From Flavobacteriaceae bacterium (GTDB lineage: Bacteria > Bacteroidota > Bacteroidia > Flavobacteriales > Flavobacteriaceae), in contig JALWYP010000085.1 of NCBI GenBank assembly GCA_026992695.1, forward strand, positions 1 to 8,101: DNA of 8,101 bases. The letters are read 5' to 3'. The notes beneath the pieces are model-generated. The model had not been told where the DNA came from and did no database searches. It saw nothing but the letters and a program-made list of their open reading frames with translations. Below, piece after piece: positions 1 to 6,817 of this stretch (position 1 is the first letter of the stretch; each line of letters begins with the position of its first letter). The position numbers and the translations under genes were made by a program.

Positions 1-287
1 GGGTTCAAAAAGCTAAATCGTTGGTGAATGGTTTAGAAATTAGAGAAGAAGATATTCCTTTAACTTCTGACTCTTGTACCTTTGGTAAGTGGTTCTACTC
101 TGATGGACAGGTACTTTTGGCTATTTTTAATGAGAAGTCAGTTAAAGAGATTGAAACGTTACATAATCAATTGCATGAAGAGTATATGAATATTTTTAAA
201 ATTTATTTTGACCTTTCCAATCTTGGTTTTTTTGCAAAACTTCTAAATCGGGGTAAAAAAATTTCAGAAAAAGAGAAATTAGAATAA
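1..287 (+). CDS. CZB (chemoreceptor zinc-binding) domain protein, 5' end outside window
   Basis: The open frame enters from the left edge (first complete codon at nt 3) and ends with TAA at 285-287. The TTG at nt 21 is not taken as the start, because the frame continues upstream as VQKAKSLVNG, which fits the first CZB helix. Counting from nt 3, the visible protein is 94 residues. It shows the CZB signature C25-x-F-G-K-W-x-Y followed by H54 and H58 (LHNQLH). CZB domains bind zinc through three His and one Cys; the remaining His is expected just upstream, outside the window. These domains are known as cytosolic zinc, redox or hypochlorite sensors, often attached to chemoreceptors or diguanylate cyclases, but small stand-alone versions occur. 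No membrane segment or other domain is visible. The last nine or so codons (from about nt 260) lie in sequence that, read on the other strand, is homologous to the neighbouring sulfatase-like genes, so the native C-terminus was probably replaced. The domain call is firm; the physiological role is unknown. Confidence 0.8.
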   Translation, partial: VQKAKSLVNGLEIREEDIPLTSDSCTFGKWFYSDGQVLLAIFNEKSVKEIETLHNQLHEEYMNIFKIYFDLSNLGFFAKLLNRGKKISEKEKLE

Positions 288-1144
288 TCGTATCCTAATT
301 TTGGTCTATTTATTAAAAAATAGGGGCTTTCGGTTAAAAAAAACGTTTTGTAATTATTGTTTTTAAAAATAGAAAGTACGGTATTGTTATGAATAATCAC
401 ATTACGCGCATCTAGACCATCTTCATCGTTTAACCCTTTGTTGTAATAATGATGCTTCATCATAAAAATAGAGCTGTTTGAAGGTAATGTAGAGGCATAG
501 TTACTTCTAAAGTTGGGGTATATTTTAAAATTATTTTGGGTTAAAAAACTTTCAAAATTACTGTTATTTAAGTTGTAGAAACCGCGTTTTAGTTCAGATG
601 GGTTGGTATAGCCGTCCGGTTGTATAAAATAGATATTCGGTTTCTTTTTAAAAATAACTTTTGAAATAGCATCGGGTTGTTTTTTCCATTTTTCTGAAAA
701 AGATTTTTTCCTTATTACTGTAGCACCAAACATAAGAAACCCTACCAATGCCAATACCAGTTGAAAAAGCACTATTTTAGAATGTTGTTTCTTTAAAAGA
801 AATGCCAGAAGTAACGAAACCAGTAAAATGAGTAAGGATATTTTTTTCTGAATACCTGCGTAAATACAGATTTCCATTAGAACTAATAAAATAAAAATGC
901 TTAAAAATGTAAGACCAAGCTTCTTCCATTTTATTAGGTTAGAGAAAGAAAAAATTAATCCAAAAACCCAAAATAGAAGCATAGGAAGCAAAATAAAAGC
1001 TGCTAGAAAAAAAACAGCGTGAGCCATTGAGTTAACAAGCGTGTAATTATTGTTGAAATAAAAGAAAATAGGATATAATCCAACAGCTAACCCCAAAAGG
1101 ATAAAATTGAATTTACCGGAAAGTATTTTATTTATTAGTTTCAT
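203..1144 (-). pseudogene. Paralogue D: 3'-truncated membrane sulfatase-like protein (probable pseudogene)
   Basis: This is the last gene of the array, starting with ATG 15 bp after the stop of copy C. The 313-residue frame aligns with copy C from the first residues (INKILSGK versus INKLLSGK) through five membrane segments (about 14-30, 42-66, 77-97, 101-117, 123-143), the metal-site motif QPDGY (D177), the candidate nucleophile region NYASTLPSN (T219) and the GYDYSNF stretch (284-290). Similarity stops near residue 295 (nt about 260). The last 18 or so residues are basic and unlike any copy; they are read antisense through the CZB gene. Missing relative to copy C are roughly 195 residues, including the P-x-H loop, the DHGG metal-binding motif and the conserved C-terminal VNxFRxLF segment. 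A catalytically active product is therefore very unlikely. The remaining codons contain no stop or frameshift, so the break may be recent, or the membrane half may still be made. Whether the truncation exists in the organism or is an assembly join cannot be told from the sequence. Confidence 0.8.
250..265. other. Apparent recombination or deletion junction between CZB gene and paralogue D
   Basis: Aligning the + strand of copy D (about 258-300) with the same segment of copy C (about 1740-1785) shows clear nucleotide similarity: gaaattt...gagaaatt...ataatc.tatccta in C against aaattt...gagaaatt...ataatcgtatccta in D. The similarity fades left of about nt 258. To the left, the + strand encodes the CZB protein. 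The boundary is placed by eye and is uncertain by about ten bases. No inverted repeat, target duplication or mobile-element end is visible here, so a simple deletion or an assembly join fits better than an insertion. Confidence 0.55.
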
Positions 1145-1159
1145 TAGTTCTCTTCAAGT

Positions 1160-2638
1160 TTATTTTTTTTCAAATACAATATTTCCGTCATCATTAATAT
1201 ATTTGTAAATACCTCTTGTAGCTCCTTTGTAGATTATACTATAACTTCCGTTATCTTGAAGATGGGTTAAGTATTTTTTATTTTCAGAAAGGTATGAAAA
1301 CAAGACCCGAAAAACATTAACCGATGTTTTTAGATTTGTGTCATAGTTGATTAATGTTTCGTTATTTGGTAAATGTACCGCTAAAATAGAGCTAAAAGCA
1401 GAGTAAATTAAATCTCTGTCTTCAGTTTTTGTTAAAAAATCGTCAGTAGCGTTCAGACCAACATAGCCACCGTGGTCACTCATAATAAAGATAAGTGCTT
1501 TAGGGTCTGATTTTAGAATTAAATTCACTGTTTTTTCTATTTCTTTATTTGCTTTGTCAATATTTTCTAACCAGCTTTCTTTTTCAACCTTTGCATTTAC
1601 AGCACCTCTGGCAAAACTCCTAATATGTCTTGGGTTAAAAATTTGAATAAAAATAAATTTAGGTTTAGACGTGTCTGTACGTACAATTTTTTCTAAATTT
1701 GGAAAAATTGGATATCTTTTGCTAAGTCCTTGCGAAATAAAAGAAATTTCTTTTTGTGAGAAATTTGTATAATCATATCCTACCTTAGGAAAGTTTAATA
1801 AAAAATAAGCTCCTTGCGAAAGAAAATAGGTTTTATAACCATTGTTTTTAAAAATGTGTAAAACTGTATTATCATTCATTATTATTGCTCTAGAATCCAT
1901 ACCTTCTTCGTCGGTGAGACCACGATTGTAATAATGATGTTTCATCATAAAAATAGCACTGTTTGAAGGGAGTGTAGCACTATAGTTACTCCTGAAATTA
2001 AAATAAATTTTGAAGTTATTTTGTGTTAAAAAGTTTTCAAATTTGCTATTATCAATCTTATAATATCCTTTCTTTAACTCGGAAGGATTTACATACCCGT
2101 CCGGTTGAATAAAATATACATTGGGCTTTTTCTTAAATTGTACTGAAGCGATATCGTCGGGTTGTTTTTTCCATTCTTTAGAAAAAGATTGTTGTTTAAT
2201 TAGGATAGGAATTAATGTAAAGAGTCCTAAAAATGCTAAGATTAATTGAAAAATTACAATTTTTGAACTGTAATTATAAAAAAACAAAGAAATAATTATT
2301 GCTATACTACCTGTGAGTACAATATACCAAATTGAAATTCCGGCATAAATACAAACTAATAGTAAGGTTAAAAACACCCATATATTTAAAAAAGGCAAAA
2401 GGTATTTTTTAAATTTTTTTAGAAAGGAAAGATTAAAAATAACCGAAGCAATCCAAAAACCTACAATAGGAACCAATAAAAAAACACAAACAAAAAACAA
2501 TAAATGCTTATATGACTTCACCAATGCATAATTGTTTGAATAGTAAAAAAATACAGGATACAAACCGGCTGCTAATCCGTAAAAAACCGGTTTTAGTTTA
2601 CCGGAAAGTAATTTGTTTATGGTATGGGTAAAACTCAT
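1160..2638 (-). CDS. Paralogue C: five-helix membrane protein with periplasmic sulfatase/phosphoglycerol-transferase-like domain
   Basis: This 492-residue protein has a short basic N-terminus, about five hydrophobic segments (16-34, 46-68, 78-99, 102-121, 127-147) and then a soluble alkaline phosphatase-superfamily domain. An odd helix number with a cytoplasmic N-terminus places that domain in the periplasm, as in LtaS-type enzymes. Visible motifs are QPDGY (D180, the expected first metal ligand), SNYSATLPSN (T222, candidate nucleophile), NGYKTYFL, a P-R-H loop (336-338) after a hydrophobic strand, SDHGGYVG (D388, H389, metal ligands) and a C-terminal TSVNVFRVLF. The C/S-x-P-x-R formylglycine signature of true sulfatases is absent. 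I recall a widespread family of uncharacterised membrane proteins with the pattern DGY...sNY..T..S...DHG...vNlfR, and this appears to be a flavobacterial branch. The start overlaps the stop of copy B as ATGA, suggesting translational coupling. Transfer of a phosphoryl group onto an envelope glycan or lipid is a family-based guess; the substrate is unknown. Closest in the array to copy D. Confidence 0.85.
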   Translation of the reverse strand: MSFTHTINKLLSGKLKPVFYGLAAGLYPVFFYYSNNYALVKSYKHLLFFVCVFLLVPIVGFWIASVIFNLSFLKKFKKYLLPFLNIWVFLTLLLVCIYAGISIWYIVLTGSIAIIISLFFYNYSSKIVIFQLILAFLGLFTLIPILIKQQSFSKEWKKQPDDIASVQFKKKPNVYFIQPDGYVNPSELKKGYYKIDNSKFENFLTQNNFKIYFNFRSNYSATLPSNSAIFMMKHHYYNRGLTDEEGMDSRAIIMNDNTVLHIFKNNGYKTYFLSQGAYFLLNFPKVGYDYTNFSQKEISFISQGLSKRYPIFPNLEKIVRTDTSKPKFIFIQIFNPRHIRSFARGAVNAKVEKESWLENIDKANKEIEKTVNLILKSDPKALIFIMSDHGGYVGLNATDDFLTKTEDRDLIYSAFSSILAVHLPNNETLINYDTNLKTSVNVFRVLFSYLSENKKYLTHLQDNGSYSIIYKGATRGIYKYINDDGNIVFEKK

Positions 2639-4095
2639 TTTATTTTTTCAAGAACCGGATTTCCTTGTGAATCTATGTATTTGTATATTCCTTTCTTAAT
2701 ATTGCTTTTAAGGATGATATAACTGGCATCTTCTTCTAGGTGTTTTAAATAATTATTATTTTCCGAAAGATAAGAAAATAAAGTTCTAAATATATTTACC
2801 GAAGAAGTGAATGTATAATCGGGTTTTGTTTTTTCCCCCCAATGAATGGCAAGAATGCTGGTAAAAATTGAGTTTATAAGTTTAGGGTCTTCTGTTTTTG
2901 TAGAAGATAGGTCTGTGTAATCCATCCCAACATAACCCCCGTGATCTGCCATAATGAGAATTAATGCTTGCGAATCGTTAGTTAGTATCTCAGTAATGAG
3001 TTGCTTGAGAATTTGATTGGATTCTTGAAGGCGTTCTAAGTATTTTTTTCGTTCTGTTTCTGCACCGGTAGAAGTGTTTTTTCGACTTTCAATATGCCAT
3101 GGTTTTAATAATTCTAGAAAAACAAATTTTGGTTGTTTGGTCTTTTCATAAACAACTTGTTTAAGGGGCTCTTTAATTTCCCACGTCTTGCCTATTCCTT
3201 CGTTTAAAAACTTAAAATCTTGATAGTTAATATTACAGTAATCGTAACCCATCAAAGGTCTGTTAAGTAATAAATAGGGGGATTCTGCCAAGTAGTAGGT
3301 TTTATAACCGTTGTTTTTAAAAACAGATAATACATCATTATCTGAAATAATAATTTTTCTAGCAAATTGTACTTCGTTGGATTGAGAATCCAAATTATAA
3401 TAATGGTGTTTCATTGTAAAAATAGCACCGTTTGAAGATAACGTTGTGGAATAATTACTTCTAAAGTCGGGATAAAAAATAAAGTTTTGTTGACTTAAAA
3501 ACGATTCAAAATCGCTGTTGTCAAATTGATAATAATCACTTTTTAACTGTGATGGGTTTGCATATCCGTCCGGTTGAATAAAATACACGTTGGGTTTCTT
3601 TTTAAACAAAACCGAGACAATCTCATCGGGTTGTTGCATCCATTCTTTTGAATAATTGAGACGTTTGTAAATGGTGTTTGATAAGGCGATAAACCCTATA
3701 ATGTTTAGCAAAACCAAAAATTGGAGCCATTGTTTAAAATACCTGTTTAAGAAATAGCTAAAAGCAATAGAGAGAATTATAATTCCAACAATAATTTTTC
3801 GTTCTACCTGAATGAAAACGCAAATCTTGAGGAGGTATAATAGAGTGAATGCACTTAAAAAAGGGAGTACATACTTTTTTTGTTTTAGATTTTTTTTTGT
3901 ACTAAAAAGTAAAGAAATGAAGACAAATACAACAATCGGAATCGTTAAAAAAACAAGGGTAAAATACCTAACATGTTCCCAAGAATTGACAATATGATAA
4001 TTATTACTGTAATAAAACAGCACAGGATATAGACCTGATAAAATAGCTATTAGTGTAGGATAGGCAATGTTTTGCTTAATAAATAACCGTTCCAT
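2635..4095 (-). CDS. Paralogue B: five-helix membrane protein with periplasmic sulfatase/phosphoglycerol-transferase-like domain
   Basis: The ATG at 4095 (MERLFIKQ) is preferred over an in-frame TTG three codons upstream, giving 486 residues. Hydrophobic segments are near 11-29, 42-64, 76-95, 100-116 and 122-140. The catalytic-type domain follows: QPDGY (D176), SNYSTTLSSN (T218 as candidate nucleophile), NGYKTYYL, a P-W-H loop (332-334), ADHGGYVG (D384, H385) and SSVNIFRTLF near the C-terminus. It differs from the other copies in having LSSN rather than LPSN after the candidate nucleophile. The start lies inside copy A (20-bp overlap) and the stop overlaps copy C by 4 bp, so A, B and C are very likely co-transcribed and translated in series. 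The length equals that of its intact neighbours, with no frameshift or internal stop. Activity on an envelope polymer is inferred from the superfamily and topology only; a hydrolase rather than a transferase is equally possible. Confidence 0.85.
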   Translation of the reverse strand: MERLFIKQNIAYPTLIAILSGLYPVLFYYSNNYHIVNSWEHVRYFTLVFLTIPIVVFVFISLLFSTKKNLKQKKYVLPFLSAFTLLYLLKICVFIQVERKIIVGIIILSIAFSYFLNRYFKQWLQFLVLLNIIGFIALSNTIYKRLNYSKEWMQQPDEIVSVLFKKKPNVYFIQPDGYANPSQLKSDYYQFDNSDFESFLSQQNFIFYPDFRSNYSTTLSSNGAIFTMKHHYYNLDSQSNEVQFARKIIISDNDVLSVFKNNGYKTYYLAESPYLLLNRPLMGYDYCNINYQDFKFLNEGIGKTWEIKEPLKQVVYEKTKQPKFVFLELLKPWHIESRKNTSTGAETERKKYLERLQESNQILKQLITEILTNDSQALILIMADHGGYVGMDYTDLSSTKTEDPKLINSIFTSILAIHWGEKTKPDYTFTSSVNIFRTLFSYLSENNNYLKHLEEDASYIILKSNIKKGIYKYIDSQGNPVLEKIK

Positions 4096-5557
4096 TGTTA
4101 TCAATTACCCGATTCACTTTTTTTGAAAAATACCCATCAATGAGTAAGTTGTAACTCGAATTGTCTTCATCCAATTGTAACAAAGTTTCGTCCTTACTTA
4201 ACACCGAAAATAAGACTTTAAAAACATTTACGGTAGAAGTTAGATGTTTGTCTTGGTTTGCATTTAGATAACCGTTCCATTTAATGGCAGCCAGATTCCC
4301 GAAAATAGATTTTATTTTACTTTTGTTTTTGGTTTGAAACATTTCGTTATAACTTTCCATTCCTACCCAGCCACCGTGATCTGCCAGTACTATAATAATA
4401 GCATTTGGGTCATTTTCGGCGATAAAAGCCAATATATTTTTTAACCATAGATTCACCTCTTCAATTTTAGCGAGGTATTCTTCTCGTTCGCGTTCTTTTC
4501 GGTTATTCTTGTTGCCTGAAAAATGAACGTGGTGGGGTAATAGTTTTTCTATAAAAAAGAATCTGGGCTTAGTTGTTCTCTCTTTAAAAGCTTTTTTAAA
4601 ATCCATAAAAACATCGGCTCTGTTTTCACCGCCACTACTAAAATAAGGAAGGTCTTTTATATCAATATTTGTATAATCGTACTGTTGTTTACAACGATTT
4701 TGTTGAAAATAATCATCCTGAACAATCATATAGGTTTTGTATCCGTTATTTTTAAAAGTGGAAAGTACCGGATTGTTCCCGCAAATTACCTCCCGCGCAC
4801 GGGGCATTTCTAAATCAGGGAAAGTCATATTAAAAAATAAATGTTGCTTCATTAAAAACATCGAAGCGTTAGAGGGTAGACTTGCCGGGTAATTACTTCT
4901 AAAATTGGGATATAATGTAAAATTTTGAGTTTCCAACCAGTTGTAAAAATTGTTTTTATATCGATATAAAGAATCTTCCATAACCGATTTTGAAACATAC
5001 CCGTCCGGTTGTATCATATACACATTGGGTGTGCTTTTAAAAGTAATGGGTTTAACCTTATTGAAGGTTTTAATTTTCTTATCTGCTTTTAAATTGTCTG
5101 TTATTTTTATTCCCAATTTAAAAATAGGAAGCACACTCATAATTAATTGTAACAATAGTAGTTTTTTATATGTGTGTGAAAGTTTAAAAGAGAGCAAACC
5201 ACTTAGTATTAAAACAACACTTAAAAACTTTTTCTTTATTAATAGTGTGGAAGCATACGAAGCAAAAAAAGCCGTAACAAAGATGATAAGTATAAATAAG
5301 AGTTGGTTTTTACGTTTTTTCAGAAATGGATTTTTTTTTGAAAACAGATAAAACAGAAGAAAAATTACTATCGGAATACCTATAAAGAAGGAGGCAAAAA
5401 ACAAAAAATGTTCGGTAGAGTTTACCGCAAAATAATTATTGGAGGTGTAAAACAAAAAGGGGTATAACCCACAAATTAATCCGATTAAAATAGGATTAGA
5501 AAGCGATAAATACTTGTTTTTCCTTTTGTTTGCAGGCATAGCGATATTCCTTTGCAT
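4076..5557 (-). CDS. Paralogue A: first and most divergent copy of the membrane sulfatase-like array
   Basis: This 493-residue protein begins MQRNIAMPANKRKNK; an alternative ATG at 5539 (MPANKRKN) would remove six residues. A strongly basic N-terminus precedes about five membrane segments (22-38, 51-73, 86-104, 111-126, 132-148), placing the following domain in the periplasm. Motifs: QPDGY (D185), SNYPASLPSN (S226 where copies B, C and D have Thr), NGYKTYMI, a histidine-rich loop P341-H-H-V-H, ADHGGWVGM (D393, H394) and STVNVFKVLF. The PHHVH loop resembles the PHxPF-type loop I recall in the wider uncharacterised DGY/DHG family more than the P-W-H and P-R-H versions of its neighbours. A also has Cys259 and Cys289 in the periplasmic part, which could pair, and a Lys-rich linker (about 159-174). 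It is the first gene of the operon, with a candidate promoter just upstream. Its divergence suggests an older paralogue, possibly with a different substrate. No sulfatase formylglycine motif is present. Confidence 0.85.
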   Translation of the reverse strand: MQRNIAMPANKRKNKYLSLSNPILIGLICGLYPFLFYTSNNYFAVNSTEHFLFFASFFIGIPIVIFLLFYLFSKKNPFLKKRKNQLLFILIIFVTAFFASYASTLLIKKKFLSVVLILSGLLSFKLSHTYKKLLLLQLIMSVLPIFKLGIKITDNLKADKKIKTFNKVKPITFKSTPNVYMIQPDGYVSKSVMEDSLYRYKNNFYNWLETQNFTLYPNFRSNYPASLPSNASMFLMKQHLFFNMTFPDLEMPRAREVICGNNPVLSTFKNNGYKTYMIVQDDYFQQNRCKQQYDYTNIDIKDLPYFSSGGENRADVFMDFKKAFKERTTKPRFFFIEKLLPHHVHFSGNKNNRKEREREEYLAKIEEVNLWLKNILAFIAENDPNAIIIVLADHGGWVGMESYNEMFQTKNKSKIKSIFGNLAAIKWNGYLNANQDKHLTSTVNVFKVLFSVLSKDETLLQLDEDNSSYNLLIDGYFSKKVNRVIDNNGTVIY

Positions 5558-5568
5558 TTTATGCGTTT

Positions 5569-5596
5569 CAAAGCTACTATAATTTTAGGAAAAAAA
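5569..5596 (-). promoter_or_regulatory. Candidate Bacteroidota-type promoter of the A-D operon
   Basis: On the - strand, TAGCTTTG (5576 down to 5569) matches the -7 consensus TAnnTTTG of Bacteroidota primary sigma factors. A T-run lies 5596-5590, with about 17 bp between its first three T's and the -7 box; it sits where a -33 TTG would be but lacks the G. Transcription would start about seven bases downstream, leaving only a few untranslated bases before the ATG at 5557, or about 24 before the ATG at 5539. The -7 match is good and the -33 poor. Read-through from the co-oriented gene ending at 5700 is also possible. Confidence 0.45.
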
Positions 5597-5626
5597 GATA
5601 CCGGATGGTGGGATTTATGTTTTTAT

Positions 5627-5691
5627 CAGTTTGCAGTCTGCAGTATTCAGTAGGCAATATACAGTTTCACTCATCAACTCACCAACTCACC
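5627..5691. repeat. Degenerate 7-bp and 8-bp tandem repeat array in intergenic gap
   Basis: On the + strand, six consecutive heptamers of consensus CAGTNNN run 5627-5668; unit starts are 5627, 5634, 5641, 5648, 5655 (degenerate, CAATATA) and 5662. They are followed by three octamers: a diverged CACTCATC (5668-5675) and two exact AACTCACC copies (5676-5683, 5684-5691). The array ends nine bases from the stop codon of the TolB-like gene. I recall comparable short-period arrays between genes in flavobacterial genomes, but this is unverified. It lies 3' of one gene and upstream of the operon promoter. There are no spacers and the units are too short for CRISPR. Function unknown. Confidence 0.7.
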
Positions 5692-5699
5692 AATAAAAA

Positions 5700-6809
5700 T
5701 TACTCTACCCATTCGGTGATAAAAAGGTTGGTATCGTGTCCGCCTCCATTGTTTCGATTGGATGAAAAAATTAAATACTTGCCATCATTCGAAAAAACGG
5801 GAAAAGCATCAAACGTTTCACTATGTGTAACGCGTTCAAGGTTTTTTCCATCAATATCAATCATATACAAATTAAATGGGAATCCTCTTTCTGCTTCAAA
5901 ATTTGAAGAAAATAACACTCGTTTTCCGTCGGGTAAGAAAAACGGACTCCAATTGGCATTGCCCAAGTGAGTGATTTGTTTTAAGTCGCTTCCGTCAGCA
6001 TTACAAATAAATAATTCCATGTTGGTGGGTTCTACCAGTCCTTCGGCAAGTAAATCTTTGTATTTTTTAATTTCTTCTTTTGTTTTGGGACGTGACGATC
6101 TAAAAATTAGTTTCGTCCCGTCTGGAGAGAAAAAGGCACCTCCGTCATATCCCAGCTCGTTGGTAATTTGTTTTACATCACTACCGTCCAGATTCATGGT
6201 ATATAATTCTAGGTCTCCGCTTCGGGTGGAGGTAAAAACAATTTTATCACCTTTTGGCGAAACGGTTGCTTCGGCATCGTATCCTGGTTCGTTAGTAAGT
6301 TGTGCTGTGATATTTCCTTCCAAATCAGCTACAAAAATATCGAAACTGTCATATACGGGCCATACATACCTGCCTTCTTTTCGAAGCGGAACTTCGGGAC
6401 AATTTTCATCTACCAAATGAGTAGAGGCATAAACAAAATGTTTGTTATCCGGTAAAAAATAGGCGCAAGTGGTACGGCCTTTTCCGGTACTAATCATTGG
6501 CGGTTTATTGTCTTTAAAAATATCGTTGGCATTCATTAAAAACATTTGGTCACAATTTACGCCCCAGGCTTTATTATTGGATTGAAAAACCAGTTGTTTA
6601 TCGTCAAAACTCCAATAGGCTTCGGCATTATCACCGCCAAAAGTAACTTGACGTATATTTTTAAAATGTTTTTCCTCGGGAAAAATTAGCGGATTTTTGG
6701 TATGGGTTGTAATCTCTTTATTGGTCGATCCGGCTTCTTTCTTTTGCGAGGTTTCTTCTTTGCAAGAAATTAAACTTGTAAATACAAATAAAAATAGGAA
6801 ATATCTCAT
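5700..6809 (-). CDS. TolB-like beta-propeller (PD40 repeat) lipoprotein
   Basis: The ATG at 6809 gives 369 residues beginning with a lipoprotein signal (MRYFLFLFVFTSLISC, lipobox LISC, Cys16). An upstream TTG would add seven residues before the signal and is rejected. After a polar linker (17-45), WD40-like/PD40 blades repeat: QVTF...YWSFDDKQLVF (about 54-75), LTNEPGYDAEATVSPKGDKIVF (171-192), ITNELGYDGGAFFSPDGTKLIF (215-236), ITHLGNANWSPFFLPDGKRVLF (279-300) and VTHSETFDAFPVFSNDGKYLIF (327-348). A charged insertion at 241-262 follows the third of these. GYDAEA, GYDGGAFFSPDG, TGKGRTTC and a TNLF-x-x-x-W end are hallmarks I recall from a conserved TolB-related family. Cys86, Cys115 and Cys137 are other possible family positions. 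It is probably periplasmic or surface-exposed and lipid-anchored. It is not the Tol-Pal TolB itself: no tol/pal genes are adjacent and no TolB N-terminal domain is seen. It is divergent from an M28 peptidase, suggesting a shared role in peptide handling or binding, which is inference. Confidence 0.88.
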   Translation of the reverse strand: MRYFLFLFVFTSLISCKEETSQKKEAGSTNKEITTHTKNPLIFPEEKHFKNIRQVTFGGDNAEAYWSFDDKQLVFQSNNKAWGVNCDQMFLMNANDIFKDNKPPMISTGKGRTTCAYFLPDNKHFVYASTHLVDENCPEVPLRKEGRYVWPVYDSFDIFVADLEGNITAQLTNEPGYDAEATVSPKGDKIVFTSTRSGDLELYTMNLDGSDVKQITNELGYDGGAFFSPDGTKLIFRSSRPKTKEEIKKYKDLLAEGLVEPTNMELFICNADGSDLKQITHLGNANWSPFFLPDGKRVLFSSNFEAERGFPFNLYMIDIDGKNLERVTHSETFDAFPVFSNDGKYLIFSSNRNNGGGHDTNLFITEWVE

Positions 6810-6817
6810 GATTAGTG

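Larger units (their letters stand above)
203..5557 (-). repeat. Tandem array of four paralogous genes (A-B-C-D), one operon
   Basis: Four homologous genes lie head to tail on the - strand. Junctions are tight: A/B overlap by 20 bp, B/C overlap by 4 bp (ATGA), and C/D are separated by 15 bp. All four share one 11-bp block, CCGTCCGGTTG on the + strand, in the QPDGY region: 612-622 (D), 2097-2107 (C), 3566-3576 (B) and 5001-5011 (A). C and D are visibly the most similar pair and A the most distant, as expected for stepwise tandem duplication. Shared DNA of this kind can drive unequal recombination and copy-number change. No glycosyltransferase, transporter or other partner gene is interleaved. 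Confidence 0.85.

Noticed and set aside
250..265. Insertion-sequence end at the copy D truncation
   Set aside because: There are no terminal inverted repeats, target duplications or transposase sequence on either side; the flanking DNA is the CZB gene.
3812..3997. Open frame of 61 codons on the + strand
   Set aside because: It is antisense to the membrane segments of copy B and has no independent support.
4093..4104. TTG start for copy B three codons upstream of the ATG
   Set aside because: The ATG at 4095 is adjacent and gives the same protein with a normal start; the TTG adds only three residues without support.
4950..5351. Open frame of 133 codons on the + strand
   Set aside because: It lies antisense to the well-supported copy A and encodes no recognisable domain; it is a by-product of AT-rich coding sequence.
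1160..5557. Calling copies A-C arylsulfatases
   Set aside because: There is no C/S-x-P-x-R formylglycine motif, and the five-helix N-terminus fits LtaS-like membrane transferases better than secreted sulfatases.
5590..5608. Intrinsic terminator for the TolB-like gene (small hairpin plus seven T's on the - strand)
   Set aside because: The stem is only about three base pairs (ACC/GGT). The T-run fits better, though weakly, as the -33 region of the operon promoter.
5627..5691. CRISPR-like array
   Set aside because: The units are 7-8 bp, directly adjacent with no spacers, and no cas genes are near.
5605..6420. Two long + strand open frames (5605-5970 and 5971-6420)
   Set aside because: They are largely or wholly antisense to the beta-propeller gene, whose repeat motifs are unambiguous. 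The first also runs through the tandem repeats.
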